From Defluviitalea raffinosedens (GTDB lineage Bacteria > Bacillota > Clostridia > Lachnospirales > Defluviitaleaceae), in NCBI RefSeq assembly GCF_016908775.1, contig NZ_JAFBEP010000002.1:186001-250000 (forward strand): a stretch of 64,000 nucleotides of DNA, read 5' to 3'. The notes beneath the pieces were generated by a model. That model saw only the letters and a list, made by a program, of their open reading frames with translations. It made no database searches and was not told the origin of the DNA. The translations under genes were made by a program, and so were the position numbers. Below, one piece after another: positions 27,091 through 39,395 of the stretch; position 1 is the first letter of the stretch; every line of letters begins with the position of its first letter.

Positions 27091-27204
27091 AAAAGACCGC
27101 CTGGATAAACAGATTCAAACGGTCTGTTTGCCCAGGCGGTCGGCGTTTTTTACTTTGTATTCCCTGTGGGTACTCCCACTTAATCCGCCAGTCATACAAA
27201 GTAA
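27091..27204 (-). promoter_or_regulatory. ZTP riboswitch (pfl RNA motif) with terminator
   Basis: In the leader of pflB-purH the minus strand shows ACTTTGTATGACTGGCGGAT, then GTGGGAGTACCCAC, GGGAATACAAAGT closing the first helix, and the hallmark CCGCCTGGGC (27139-27130). This is the conserved core of the ZTP-sensing pfl motif. The 3' core overlaps one arm of a terminator: GACCGCCTGG pairs with CCAGGCGGTC at 27095-27104 and is followed by TTTTCT. The logic is that ZTP binding holds the core and prevents termination, so low folate turns on pflB-purH. The family often precedes exactly these genes. Confidence 0.9.
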
Positions 27205-27221
27205 TGAAGTAATGTATAAAA

Positions 27222-28598
27222 TTAACCCACTTTTTCTATAATAAATTTCAGTACAAAGATAATTGCTAAAACATACATTACAGGATGAACTTTCTTTGCT
27301 TTTCCTGTTATTGCATTAATCACTACATAGGATACTGTTCCGAATACAATTCCTTCTGCGATACTGTATGCTAAAGGCATTGCTATTAATGCCAGGAAAG
27401 CAGGAATTCCTTCACTTGCTTCTGTAAAATCTATTTTACCTACAGATTGCATCATCATAAATCCTACGATGATGAGGGCAGGTGCTGTTGCAAAGCTTGG
27501 TACCGCTAAGAAAATTGGAGAGAAGAATAATGCAATAACAAAGAAGATTGCAGTAACAAAAGCTGTTAATCCTGTCCTTCCTCCTTCTGCTACCCCTGAA
27601 GCACTTTCTACATAAGTAGTGGTGGTAGAGGTACCAAATAATGCTCCGGCAGTTGTACCAATTGCATCAGCTAATAATGCCTGTTTTACATTTGGAAGTT
27701 TGCCTTCTTTATCTAACATTCCAGCCTGGCTGGATACACCGATTAAAGTTCCTAGAGTATCAAATAAATCAACAAACAAGAATGCGAATACAACCACAAA
27801 GAAACTTAATGAAAATACTTGACTTAAATCCAGTTTAAATGCTATTGGAGCTATGCTTGGAGGTGCCGAGAACAATGTCGATGGAATTAAGCTATAAAGT
27901 CCTGCTTCTGGATTTGGAACATACCATCCAACTAATTCTGCTATAATTCCTAATACATAAGTTATTAAAATTCCAATAAGTATAGAGCCTTTTACTCTTT
28001 TAACAACCAAAATTCCAGTAATCAAAGTTCCCAATATTGCCAAGAAAGTAACAACATTTGTTACATCTCCTAAAGTTACAAGAGTTGCCGCATCTCCTGA
28101 AACGATACCTGCATTCTGGAAGCCGATGAAAGTAATAAATAAACCGATTCCTGCACCAACTGCATGCTTTAATGTTTGTGGAAATGCATTAAAAATTGCT
28201 TCACGAACATTTAAGAACGTTAAAATAATAAATATAACTCCTTCTACAAATACTGCTCCTAGAGCAATTTGCCAACTGTAGCCCATTGTTAAACAAACAG
28301 TATAAACGAAATATGCGTTAAGTCCCATACCAGGTGCCAATGCAAATGGGTAATTTGCTAAAAATGCCATGGCTAATGTTCCAACAACCGCTGCCAAAAC
28401 AGTCGCTGTAAATACTGCACCCTGATCCATTCCTGCAGCTGCTAACATTCCAGGATTTACGGCTAAAATATAAGCCATCGTCATAAATGTTGTAAACCCT
28501 GCAATGACTTCTGTTTTTGCATTAGTATTGTTCTCACTTAGTCTGAATACTTTTTCTAAGAAGCTATTGTTTTGAAGCTGGCTCTTTGCTTGCGTCAC
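27222..28598 (-). CDS. pbuG: NCS2 family purine (hypoxanthine/guanine) permease
   Basis: Membrane transporter of 458 residues with about 12-13 hydrophobic helices, of the AzgA/PbuG branch of NCS2. Family segments include VIAGFTTFMTMAYILAVNP near the start, ALAPGMGLNAYF, and GTSTTTTYVESASGVAEGGRTGL. This branch brings in adenine, guanine or hypoxanthine by proton symport. The guanine riboswitch ahead of it argues for guanine or hypoxanthine, but the exact substrate is not fixed by sequence, so the symbol is provisional. Confidence 0.88.
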   Translation of the reverse strand: MTQAKSQLQNNSFLEKVFRLSENNTNAKTEVIAGFTTFMTMAYILAVNPGMLAAAGMDQGAVFTATVLAAVVGTLAMAFLANYPFALAPGMGLNAYFVYTVCLTMGYSWQIALGAVFVEGVIFIILTFLNVREAIFNAFPQTLKHAVGAGIGLFITFIGFQNAGIVSGDAATLVTLGDVTNVVTFLAILGTLITGILVVKRVKGSILIGILITYVLGIIAELVGWYVPNPEAGLYSLIPSTLFSAPPSIAPIAFKLDLSQVFSLSFFVVVFAFLFVDLFDTLGTLIGVSSQAGMLDKEGKLPNVKQALLADAIGTTAGALFGTSTTTTYVESASGVAEGGRTGLTAFVTAIFFVIALFFSPIFLAVPSFATAPALIIVGFMMMQSVGKIDFTEASEGIPAFLALIAMPLAYSIAEGIVFGTVSYVVINAITGKAKKVHPVMYVLAIIFVLKFIIEKVG

Positions 28599-28653
28599 TT
28601 TAATATCCCCCTTAAGTAATTTTGATTAAAAAAATCAATAGCTTTTCCTTAAA

Positions 28654-28690
28654 ACAAAAAAGTTCGTTTCCATACCAATGGGAAACGAAC
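28654..28690 (-). terminator. Riboswitch-controlled terminator ahead of the purine permease
   Basis: GTTCGTTTCC / GGAAACGAAC with a loop and T6 tract on the minus strand. The first arm can instead pair with TGAAACGAAT at 28730-28721 to form an antiterminator. Confidence 0.85.
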
Positions 28691-28726
28691 ATAATAATCC
28701 TGCAGAATTATTACTAAAACATTCGT

Positions 28727-28800
28727 TTCACCCATAGCCAGACAATTTACGGTTGTCGGTAGAGACATCTAGACCATATTTCTAGATTTATATAAGTGAA
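28727..28800 (-). promoter_or_regulatory. Guanine riboswitch (purine class)
   Basis: The minus strand matches the purine aptamer: P1 TTCACTTATA / TATGGGTGAA, core segments AAATATGG, GTCTCTACC, ACCGTAAATTGTC and GGCTATGGG. The specificity position in the last junction (GGCTA) is C, which pairs with guanine; adenine types carry U. Guanine or hypoxanthine binding would free the terminator at 28654-28690 and shut off the permease. Confidence 0.95.
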
Positions 28801-28828
28801 CGCATTTATTATTGATGTTTACAGAAGT

Positions 28829-28858
28829 ATTCTAGCAAACTATAATACTTCTTGTCAA
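28829..28858 (-). promoter_or_regulatory. Promoter of the purine permease transcript
   Basis: TTGACA (28858-28853), 18-bp spacer, TAGAAT (28834-28829) on the minus strand, about 30 bp before the aptamer. Confidence 0.8.
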
Positions 28859-28901
28859 CAGTTTTTCGAACTTTTTATTTGATTTTATGTATAATGTTCG
28901 A

Positions 28902-29576
28902 TTAATAAGAGCTATTGCTCTTTTCTCCTTTTATAATAGCTACAGAAGCACTGGCTCCAATGCGATTCGCTCCTGCTTTTACAAGGGCTTCAGCGTCCTG
29001 GCGGGTTCGTACCCCTCCGGATGCTTTTACCCCCATAGTCTCTCCTACAGTTCTTCTCATCAATTCAATATCGGCTTTGGTAGCGCCTCCTCCAGAAAAA
29101 CCGGTAGAAGTTTTTACAAAATCTGCTCCCGCTTCTTTTGCAAGCAGACAAGCTTTTTCCTTTTCCTCATCGGTTAAAAGAGATGTTTCTATAATCACCT
29201 TAACCACTGCTCTTTTGTTAACAGTATGTACTACTGCTTTAATTTCGTCTCTAACATAATCATATTTTTTATCTTTTAAAGCACCGATATTAATCACCAT
29301 GTCCACTTCTGTAGCACCATTTTCTATGGCTTCCTGTACTTCAGAAGTTTTGGTTGTAATGGTATTGGCGCCTAAAGGAAAGCCTATTACGGTTGTAATG
29401 CCTACATTACTGTCCTGTAATAAATGTTTTGCCATTGGCACATAACAGGGATTTACACAAACCGTAGCAAATCCATATTCTTTTGCTTCTTCGCATAGCT
29501 TTCTGATGTCTTCTTCTTTTGCATCCGGCTTTAAAACAGTATGATCGATCATAGCCGCTAGTTGTTTATCTTCCAT
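28902..29576 (-). CDS. deoC: Deoxyribose-phosphate aldolase
   Basis: Class I aldolase that converts 2-deoxyribose 5-phosphate to acetaldehyde and glyceraldehyde 3-phosphate in nucleoside breakdown. The 224-residue protein has [10 protein letters not shown] at the start, [21 protein letters not shown], the Schiff-base lysine in DFVKTSTGF, and KASGGVRT. I start at ATG 29576, seven bases after GGAGG; an ATG two codons earlier is too close to that site. It is transcribed alone. No other deo genes are in the window. Confidence 0.94.
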   Translation of the reverse strand: MEDKQLAAMIDHTVLKPDAKEEDIRKLCEEAKEYGFATVCVNPCYVPMAKHLLQDSNVGITTVIGFPLGANTITTKTSEVQEAIENGATEVDMVINIGALKDKKYDYVRDEIKAVVHTVNKRAVVKVIIETSLLTDEEKEKACLLAKEAGADFVKTSTGFSGGGATKADIELMRRTVGETMGVKASGGVRTRQDAEALVKAGANRIGASASVAIIKGEKSNSSY

Positions 29577-29606
29577 ATTCATTCCTCCTGATAGTTCATT
29601 TCTTTG

Positions 29607-29635
29607 ATTGTAACATTATTTAGTATAAATATCAA
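29607..29635 (-). promoter_or_regulatory. Promoter of deoC
   Basis: TTGATA (29635-29630), 17-bp spacer, TACAAT (29612-29607) on the minus strand, about 30 bp before the start codon. Confidence 0.65.
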
Positions 29636-29768
29636 AATGATTCTTTCTATATGGTTTGAACAATTTTGAATATCTATTCATAATAATTTGCATCTAAATT
29701 TCTTACTATGTTTTAGTGCTTTTAAATCCAATCTCTATACTATAACATATCATAACTCATCCAAATGA

Positions 29769-29806
29769 AAAAGCCCTAAAAACCTTCACGGTTTACAGGG
29801 CTTTTA
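29769..29806 (-). terminator. Terminator after guaA
   Basis: AAAGCCCTGTAAACC / GGTTTTTAGGGCTTT hairpin with T-run on the minus strand, immediately after the guaA stop. Confidence 0.85.
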
Positions 29807-29809
29807 GTT

Positions 29810-31345
29810 TTACTCCCACTCAATTGTTGCTGGTGGTTTACTGGTTATATCATAAACGATTCTGTTAACGTGTTCTACTTCATTCACAATCCTATTAGAA
29901 ATCTTTGCTAATACATCATGGGGAATTCTTGCCCAATCAGCTGTCATAAAGTCCGTTGTAGATACTCCACGAAGGGCTATGGTATAGCTGTAAGTTCTTT
30001 CATCTCCCATGACTCCAACGGAACGTAAATTGGTAAGTACTGCAAAGTACTGTCCTATTTCTTTATCAAGGCCTGCGTTGACTATCTCTTCACGGTATAT
30101 ATAGTCAGCTTCTTGAAGAATGGCTATTTTTTCTCTGGTCACTTCTCCTATAATTCTGATGGCTAAGCCGGGGCCCGGGAAAGGTTGTCTTGATACTAAG
30201 AATTCGGGAATGCCAAGGGCTCTTCCTAGACTTCGCACTTCGTCTTTAAAGAGGTCTCTTAAAGGCTCGATAATTTCTTTAAAATCTACATAATCAGGGA
30301 GTCCGCCAACATTATGATGGCTTTTAATAACCGCTGCATTTTTAGTTCCACTCTCAATTACGTCAGGATAAATGGTTCCCTGTACCAGAAAATCTACCGT
30401 TCCAATTTTCTTTGCTTCGGCTTCGAATACACGAATGAATTCTTCTCCGATGATTTTTCTTTTGGTTTCAGGATCTGTAACACCTTTTAGTTTGTCTAAA
30501 AATCTGTCCTGGGCATTAACACGAATCAGGTTCATATCAAACTGTTCTCTGAATACTTTCTCAACTTCGTCCCCTTCGTTCTTCCTAAGAAGGCCGTGAT
30601 CTACAAAAATACAGGTTAATTGCTTTCCTACCGCTTTATGAATGAGTACTGCCGCAACAGAAGAATCCACTCCTCCAGATAAAGCACAAAGTACTTTTTT
30701 ATTACCTATTTTTTCTTTTAATTTCTTGATGGATTCCTCTGCAAAGTCTTTCATAATCCAGTCGCCGCTGCAGCCACATACATCATACAGGAAATTTTTA
30801 AGCATCTGAGTACCTTTTGGCGTATGCATAACTTCTGGGTGGAATTGAACACCATATAGTTTTCTTTTGGTATCTGCCATAGCCGCTACAGGACAGGTTC
30901 CAGTAGTGGCAATGACTTCAAAGCCTTCCGGCGGCTCGCTAATATAATAGGTGTGGCTCATCCAGCAAACGGTCTGTTCTTCTACATCTTTAAACAATGG
31001 ATTGTCTGTACGAACAATTAAATCTGTCTTCCCATATTCTCTTTGGTCTGCCTTAGCTACTTTTCCTCCTAAAACATGACCCATAAGCTGAGAACCATAG
31101 CAAATACCCAATACCGGTATGCCCAGCTCAAAAATTTCTTTTTCTACCATGGGTGCATTTTCTTCATACACAACACTTGGTCCGCCGGTGAAAATGATTC
31201 CCTTAGGATTTCTCTTTTTAATTTCGTCTATGGATGTATCATAAGAAAGCACTTCACAATATACATTGGCTTCCCTGACTCTTCTTGCGATCAGTTGATT
31301 GTATTGACCCCCGAAGTCCAATACAATAATCAGTTCGTGATTCAT
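29810..31345 (-). CDS. guaA: GMP synthase (glutamine-hydrolysing)
   Basis: Converts XMP to GMP. The 511 residues comprise a class I glutamine amidotransferase domain (about 1-190; [15 protein letters not shown] holds the nucleophile Cys, and the QFHPEV motif holds the His) and the ATP-pyrophosphatase synthase domain (SGGVDSSV P-loop at about 225-232), ending with the dimerisation part that closes in [14 protein letters not shown] precedes the ATG. It lies 122 bp after guaB on the same strand, so IMP to XMP to GMP is encoded together. Confidence 0.96.
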   Translation of the reverse strand: MNHELIIVLDFGGQYNQLIARRVREANVYCEVLSYDTSIDEIKKRNPKGIIFTGGPSVVYEENAPMVEKEIFELGIPVLGICYGSQLMGHVLGGKVAKADQREYGKTDLIVRTDNPLFKDVEEQTVCWMSHTYYISEPPEGFEVIATTGTCPVAAMADTKRKLYGVQFHPEVMHTPKGTQMLKNFLYDVCGCSGDWIMKDFAEESIKKLKEKIGNKKVLCALSGGVDSSVAAVLIHKAVGKQLTCIFVDHGLLRKNEGDEVEKVFREQFDMNLIRVNAQDRFLDKLKGVTDPETKRKIIGEEFIRVFEAEAKKIGTVDFLVQGTIYPDVIESGTKNAAVIKSHHNVGGLPDYVDFKEIIEPLRDLFKDEVRSLGRALGIPEFLVSRQPFPGPGLAIRIIGEVTREKIAILQEADYIYREEIVNAGLDKEIGQYFAVLTNLRSVGVMGDERTYSYTIALRGVSTTDFMTADWARIPHDVLAKISNRIVNEVEHVNRIVYDITSKPPATIEWE

Positions 31346-31430
31346 AGCTTTCCTCCTAAAAATAGTTTATTGTTTAAAGCTGCAATGGATATCGTCGGAT
31401 TAAGCATCTTCCATCAGCGATAATTGTGAA

Positions 31431-31461
31431 ATCCGGAAAGACTGCTGTCAATCCGGATTAC
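31431..31461 (-). promoter_or_regulatory. Hairpin in the guaB-guaA gap
   Basis: AATCCGGA / TCCGGATT with a 13-14-base loop just after the guaB stop. No T-tract follows, so it is not a strong terminator; a role in mRNA stability is possible. Confidence 0.4.
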
Positions 31462-31467
31462 CATAAA

Positions 31468-32925
<1,458 letters not shown>

Positions 32926-32952
32926 TCAACCTCTCCTTAATTTTTTCGCTAA

Positions 32953-32981
32953 AGTGTATCAAAAGATTGTAACCTTGTCAA
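32953..32981 (-). promoter_or_regulatory. Promoter of guaB
   Basis: TTGACA (32981-32976), 17-bp spacer, TACACT (32958-32953) on the minus strand. Confidence 0.85.
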
Positions 32982-33072
32982 CTATTTTATATGTTTCCTT
33001 TTTTATTTGCAAGTATGTCTTTTCTTCAAATTTTATGTAGAATTTTGTATCAAGCAATAAATCCATTCTACT

Positions 33073-33097
33073 AAAAAAGGCGGGTCATACCGCCTCA
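33073..33097 (-). terminator. Terminator overlapping the end of the DUF6106 gene
   Basis: AGGCGG / CCGCCT hairpin with a six-base loop and TTTTTT tract on the minus strand; the first arm begins at the stop codon. Confidence 0.8.
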
Positions 33098-33601
33098 CTT
33101 TTTTATATGCAATTTCCTAGGAATTAAATGAAAAATTCCTTTTAAAATTTCTTCGTTAGGTTCAAAAATCATTTTTACCTTTTGGTTATTATGCATGAAT
33201 ACTGCAGCATATGTATTGGATTTGATCTCTCCGCTGCTAAAATCCAAAGTTTTTTCAAAACCACTTAATTCATGGGAATGGTCTTTATCTTCCACATGAG
33301 CCATTGCTTCAAAATCTTTAACAGAAACAGAAATCAGTCTTTTACGCTTGCTTTTATTGATGATCTTATCAATATCCAAATCACCGTTTGTAAAACTATA
33401 CTCATATTCAATGTTTTGTCTTTGTACAAGCCAATATGCTCCATAGGCTACAATAATCACGACCAGTACAAAAGCCTGAGGAATAAAAAGGAATGATGCA
33501 GCAACCAGTAAAATTGCAGCAAGAATAACCAATGCCGTAATCATACCATCTTTTGCAGTACGTTTCTTGGACACAAGCTGTTCTTTAAATATATCTCCCA
33601 C
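33095..33601 (-). CDS. DUF6106-type membrane protein
   Basis: A 168-residue protein with two adjacent hydrophobic helices (about 22-40 and 42-60) followed by a conserved soluble part. The patterns MGDIFKEQLVSKK, YGAYWLVQRQNIEYEYSFTNGDLDIDKII and the basic KSKRKRLISVSV are typical of a clostridial family of unknown function that I recognise as DUF6106. The C-terminal part looks like a beta-rich PH-like fold on the cytoplasmic side. Transcribed alone between groEL and guaB. Confidence 0.75.
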   Translation of the reverse strand: MGDIFKEQLVSKKRTAKDGMITALVILAAILLVAASFLFIPQAFVLVVIIVAYGAYWLVQRQNIEYEYSFTNGDLDIDKIINKSKRKRLISVSVKDFEAMAHVEDKDHSHELSGFEKTLDFSSGEIKSNTYAAVFMHNNQKVKMIFEPNEEILKGIFHLIPRKLHIKK

Positions 33602-33684
33602 ATCTTCACCCCTTTATCATCTCTTAATCACAAATTAGATTGCTTAATAATGTATATGGTAACATATAAAATTCTAAATATCAA

Positions 33685-33718
33685 GAAAACAGCTTGCCCA
33701 AAGGACAAGCTGTTTTTA
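33685..33718 (-). terminator. Terminator after groEL
   Basis: AAAACAGCTTG / CAAGCTGTTTT hairpin with A/T flanks, 12 bp past the groEL stop. Confidence 0.85.
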
Positions 33719-33729
33719 AGTAAAATTTA

Positions 33730-35367
<1,638 letters not shown>

Positions 35368-35387
35368 TTATAATTGAATTTGATCTA

Positions 35388-35675
35388 TTATTGTTCTACA
35401 ATCGCTAAAATATCACTTTGTCTTAAAACGATATATTCTTCATCATCAATTTTTACTTCTGTTCCGGCATATTTTGAGTAAATTACTCTATCGCCAACTT
35501 TTACTTCCATTTTAACTTCTTTTCCGTCTACTACTCCGCCAGGTCCTACAGCCACAACTTCAGCTTCTTGAGGTTTTTCTTTTGCCTGATTGGGAAGAAC
35601 GATACCAGATTTTGTCTTTTCTTCAGCTTCTAATTGCTTAATAACCACTCTGTCACCTAATGGTTTGAGTTTCAT
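35388..35675 (-). CDS. groES: Co-chaperonin GroES (Cpn10)
   Basis: The 95-residue lid of the GroEL cage. It begins [14 protein letters not shown], has the mobile loop [18 protein letters not shown] that contacts GroEL, and ends [16 protein letters not shown]. First gene of the heat-shock operon. GGAGG precedes its ATG. Confidence 0.97.
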   Translation of the reverse strand: MKLKPLGDRVVIKQLEAEEKTKSGIVLPNQAKEKPQEAEVVAVGPGGVVDGKEVKMEVKVGDRVIYSKYAGTEVKIDDEEYIVLRQSDILAIVEQ

Positions 35676-35726
35676 TGTATAACCTCCTTCAGAATATGTA
35701 CTTTTTACTCATTATTTTTCGGCTTA

Positions 35727-35753
35727 TTAGCACTCATCACAATTGAGTGCTAA
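35727..35753. promoter_or_regulatory. CIRCE operator (HrcA site)
   Basis: TTAGCACTC, nine bases, GAGTGCTAA: a perfect match to the CIRCE consensus, 51 bp ahead of groES. HrcA repressor binds it; hrcA itself is not in the window. Confidence 0.97.
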
Positions 35754-35764
35754 CTACAAAAATA

Positions 35765-35793
35765 ATATTAATAAAAGCATGTTGTTTGTGCAA
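35765..35793 (-). promoter_or_regulatory. Promoter of groES-groEL
   Basis: TTGCAC (35793-35788), 17-bp spacer, TAATAT (35770-35765) on the minus strand; transcription would begin at or within CIRCE, as is usual for HrcA control. Confidence 0.8.
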
Positions 35794-35892
35794 GGCTATA
35801 TTTCACCTAAAATTACACTTTAGCTAGTGTTTCCATAAATTACTTCAAATATTCTTCGTTTTTCTTTGATTTACTAACATTTTCTCTTTGTA

Positions 35893-36636
35893 TCACAGAA
35901 TAATATTCAATAGACTTTTTAATTTTAAGAATAATTCTTGAACGAAAGGAAGATAATACAAAATCGGAATAAAAATTGCCGGAAGCAGATTACCGACTTT
36001 TATTTTCTTAATCTCCAGCATATTGAGTCCTATAGCAAAAATTAAAATACCGCCAACGGTTGAAATCTCTCTGATCATATCAGCAGTCATATAGGGTTCA
36101 ATCCACTGAGCCAGTAAAGTAATTGCCCCCTGATAAATAAATACCGAAACTCCAGCCAGGGCGACCCCTATACCTAAGGTTGAAGATAATAAAATAGAAG
36201 TAACACCATCCAATACGGATTTTGCAAACAAAGTTTTATGTACTCCCTGGAGACCGCTCTCCAAAGCCCCCATAATGGCCATAGTCCCTACACAAAAAAG
36301 CAAACTGGCAGAAACGAATCCCTGGGATATGTTGTCGCCTTTATCCCCCTTTTGCATTTTACTCTGAAGATAGTCCCCTAAATTCTCCAGTCTCAATTCA
36401 ATATTCCACCACTGACCAATGAGTCCTCCAAGAATAAGACTGATAATAAACAGTATGGGGTGACTTGAAGGCTGAATCATATTTCCGATAGCACCTGACG
36501 CTCCAATAAATAGTACGGCTAAAGAAACTCCATGGAATACGATCTGTTTGTAGTCTTCTTTCAAGCCGTTTTTTAAAAACATCCCCACTAACGCCCCACA
36601 AAAAATTGCCAAAGCGTTTACAGTCGTTCCCAGCAT
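35893..36636 (-). CDS. DUF554 family membrane protein (YdfK-like)
   Basis: A 247-residue integral membrane protein with about seven hydrophobic helices. It starts MLGTTVNALAIFCGALVGMFL, a well-conserved opening of the DUF554 family, and has the mid-protein FCVGTMAIMGALESGLQG and KSVLDGVTSILLSSTLGIG. The family is thought to transport something but has no proven substrate. I use the ATG at 36636 behind AGGAGG. It follows the ogg gene by 11 bp and is probably cotranscribed. Confidence 0.85.
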   Translation of the reverse strand: MLGTTVNALAIFCGALVGMFLKNGLKEDYKQIVFHGVSLAVLFIGASGAIGNMIQPSSHPILFIISLILGGLIGQWWNIELRLENLGDYLQSKMQKGDKGDNISQGFVSASLLFCVGTMAIMGALESGLQGVHKTLFAKSVLDGVTSILLSSTLGIGVALAGVSVFIYQGAITLLAQWIEPYMTADMIREISTVGGILIFAIGLNMLEIKKIKVGNLLPAIFIPILYYLPFVQELFLKLKSLLNIIL

Positions 36637-36647
36637 CGAATTCCTCC

Positions 36648-37523
36648 TCATTTGCCAAGTCTTAGCTGTCTCGCATAATAAAATAAATACTGTTGCGCGA
36701 TCCCTGCTAAATTCCCAAAGTATTCTTTGGCAAAAGCCTGAATCTCATTTGGACTTGTATCTCTATTAAAATAGAAGTATTCCATTACTCTTTTTACCCA
36801 TACGTCAACAGGAAAAGCTTCCTCATGACCTATGCCGAATAGAAGAACACAATCTGCAATCTTTGGTCCTACACCCTTTATTTTCAGAAGTTCTTTTTTG
36901 GCTTCTTCATAGGGCATATTTGCAAGCTTTTCAAGCTCTACTTCCTTATTCTTCACTTTTTGGCATGCATCCATAATGTAAGGTGCCCGAAAGCCTGCTT
37001 TACAATTTCTGAGCTCTTGTTCATTTGCCATTGCCAATTGCTCAATTGTAGGAAAGGTATAGTAATCATATCCTTCAAAAGTACAAATATATTTTCCAAA
37101 CATTCTACTTATATTCTCTACTACTTGTTTGATATGCGGAATTTGCTTATTTTGTGAAATGATAAAGGATATAAGGCATTCCCAGGGTTCTTGGCGAAGA
37201 ATCCGGATTCCGGGAGCAAACTGAACTGCCCGGGCCAAATGGATATCTTTTTCAGCCAAGTGTCGTTTAATTATATCATAGTCTTTGTCCAAATCAAAGT
37301 AAGAACTCCATAAATTTTCAAACTCTTCTGCGGAAGTCGGATAAAGAATGATCTCCTCTTTTGTCTGGAGAATTCTTAATACCTTTCCTTTGGCAACAAT
37401 CACGTAATCATTTTGAGCGAGCTTATGAAATCTAAAACATTGTCCGCATTCCAAAATCTGCTCTATTTCAAAGCTGTCCTCTGCTTTTAATATGATTTTG
37501 TCTTCTATTTGCTTATATTTCAT
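36648..37523 (-). CDS. 8-oxoguanine DNA glycosylase / AP lyase (OGG1-like)
   Basis: Removes oxidised guanine from DNA and nicks the abasic site. The 291-residue protein has the N-terminal OGG domain (LECGQCFRFHKLAQNDYVIV, shortened), then the helix-hairpin-helix GPD core: LISFIISQNKQIPHIKQ, and the active-site hairpin KIKGVGPKIADCVLLF with its catalytic Lys, followed by the essential Asp in AFPVDVWVKRV. Start ATG at 37523 follows GGAAGG; the frame runs further upstream to 37667 but that part crosses the divergent promoter region. Confidence 0.9.
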   Translation of the reverse strand: MKYKQIEDKIILKAEDSFEIEQILECGQCFRFHKLAQNDYVIVAKGKVLRILQTKEEIILYPTSAEEFENLWSSYFDLDKDYDIIKRHLAEKDIHLARAVQFAPGIRILRQEPWECLISFIISQNKQIPHIKQVVENISRMFGKYICTFEGYDYYTFPTIEQLAMANEQELRNCKAGFRAPYIMDACQKVKNKEVELEKLANMPYEEAKKELLKIKGVGPKIADCVLLFGIGHEEAFPVDVWVKRVMEYFYFNRDTSPNEIQAFAKEYFGNLAGIAQQYLFYYARQLRLGK

Positions 37524-37589
37524 ATTTTCCTTCCTCTCTAAAAATATCCATGATATACTAAGAGTATTTAAACCATGGAGTGATGTTAA

Positions 37590-38345
37590 ATGAAAGAACA
37601 AATTTATACAATACCAGTTATTGATGCATTTAAAGAAAATTCGGAATGCCCTTTTTGCACATTGCACCAGGCTTTAGAAAGAGAAAGCGTCGACTTTATG
37701 CTTGGAGCATCTTACATGGAAGATGACATTCGAATGGAAACCAATAAAAGTGGTTTTTGTCCCCATCATTATCAAATGCTTTTTAACGAAAACAATCGTC
37801 TTGGTCTGGCACTTATACTTCATACTCATTTCCAGGAAGTTAATAAATTTCTTTCTAACGCAATAGATTCACAAAAGGACTCAGCCCCCCGCAACTCTTC
37901 TTTTCTGTCCGGACTGATTAAGAAAAGAGTGCCTTCCAAACCATATAAAAATCCTATTTCTTCAGACCTCAATACTATCTATGATGACTGCTACATATGC
38001 AATAAGATTGAGAAAACCTTCGAACGCTATATGGACACTTTTTTTTATCTATGGAAAAAAGATCCTGAATTTGTCTCCTTAGTGTCTGATGGTAAAGGCT
38101 TTTGCTTAAACCACTTTGCTTTCCTTATTGAAAGCGCGAATTCCGCTTTAAATAAGGAGCAATACAATCATTTTACTCAGATTGTTTTTCCCATTCAACT
38201 TGAAAATTTTAAAAGAATAGAAGAAGAACTGGATTGGTTCATCCAAAAATTCGACTACAGATTCAAAGAAGAACCATGGAAAAACTCAAAAGACGCTGTC
38301 CAGAGAGCTATTCTAAAAATCTCTGGTATGGCAGTTGAAGAATAA
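37590..38345 (+). CDS. DUF6062 family protein with duplicated Cys/His modules
   Basis: A 251-residue soluble protein of a clostridial family (I recognise it as DUF6062) without known function. It seems to contain an internal duplication: each half has CxxC followed by a helical stretch and then GFCxxH. The first is ECPFC (20-23) to GFCPHH (55-60); the second is DCYIC (about 133-136) to GFCLNH (about 171-176). Two metal sites, probably zinc, are the natural reading. The gene is divergent from ogg and runs toward a decayed AAA ATPase gene. Confidence 0.75.
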   Translation: MKEQIYTIPVIDAFKENSECPFCTLHQALERESVDFMLGASYMEDDIRMETNKSGFCPHHYQMLFNENNRLGLALILHTHFQEVNKFLSNAIDSQKDSAPRNSSFLSGLIKKRVPSKPYKNPISSDLNTIYDDCYICNKIEKTFERYMDTFFYLWKKDPEFVSLVSDGKGFCLNHFAFLIESANSALNKEQYNHFTQIVFPIQLENFKRIEEELDWFIQKFDYRFKEEPWKNSKDAVQRAILKISGMAVEE

Positions 38346-38373
38346 TATGTTTTTCATTAGGGGGGACTTGTCT

Positions 38374-39395
<1,022 letters not shown>

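Noticed and set aside
31346-31467. T-box or purine riboswitch ahead of guaA
   Set aside because: The gap is short and lacks the T-box TGGNACC motif and the purine aptamer core; only a simple hairpin is seen.
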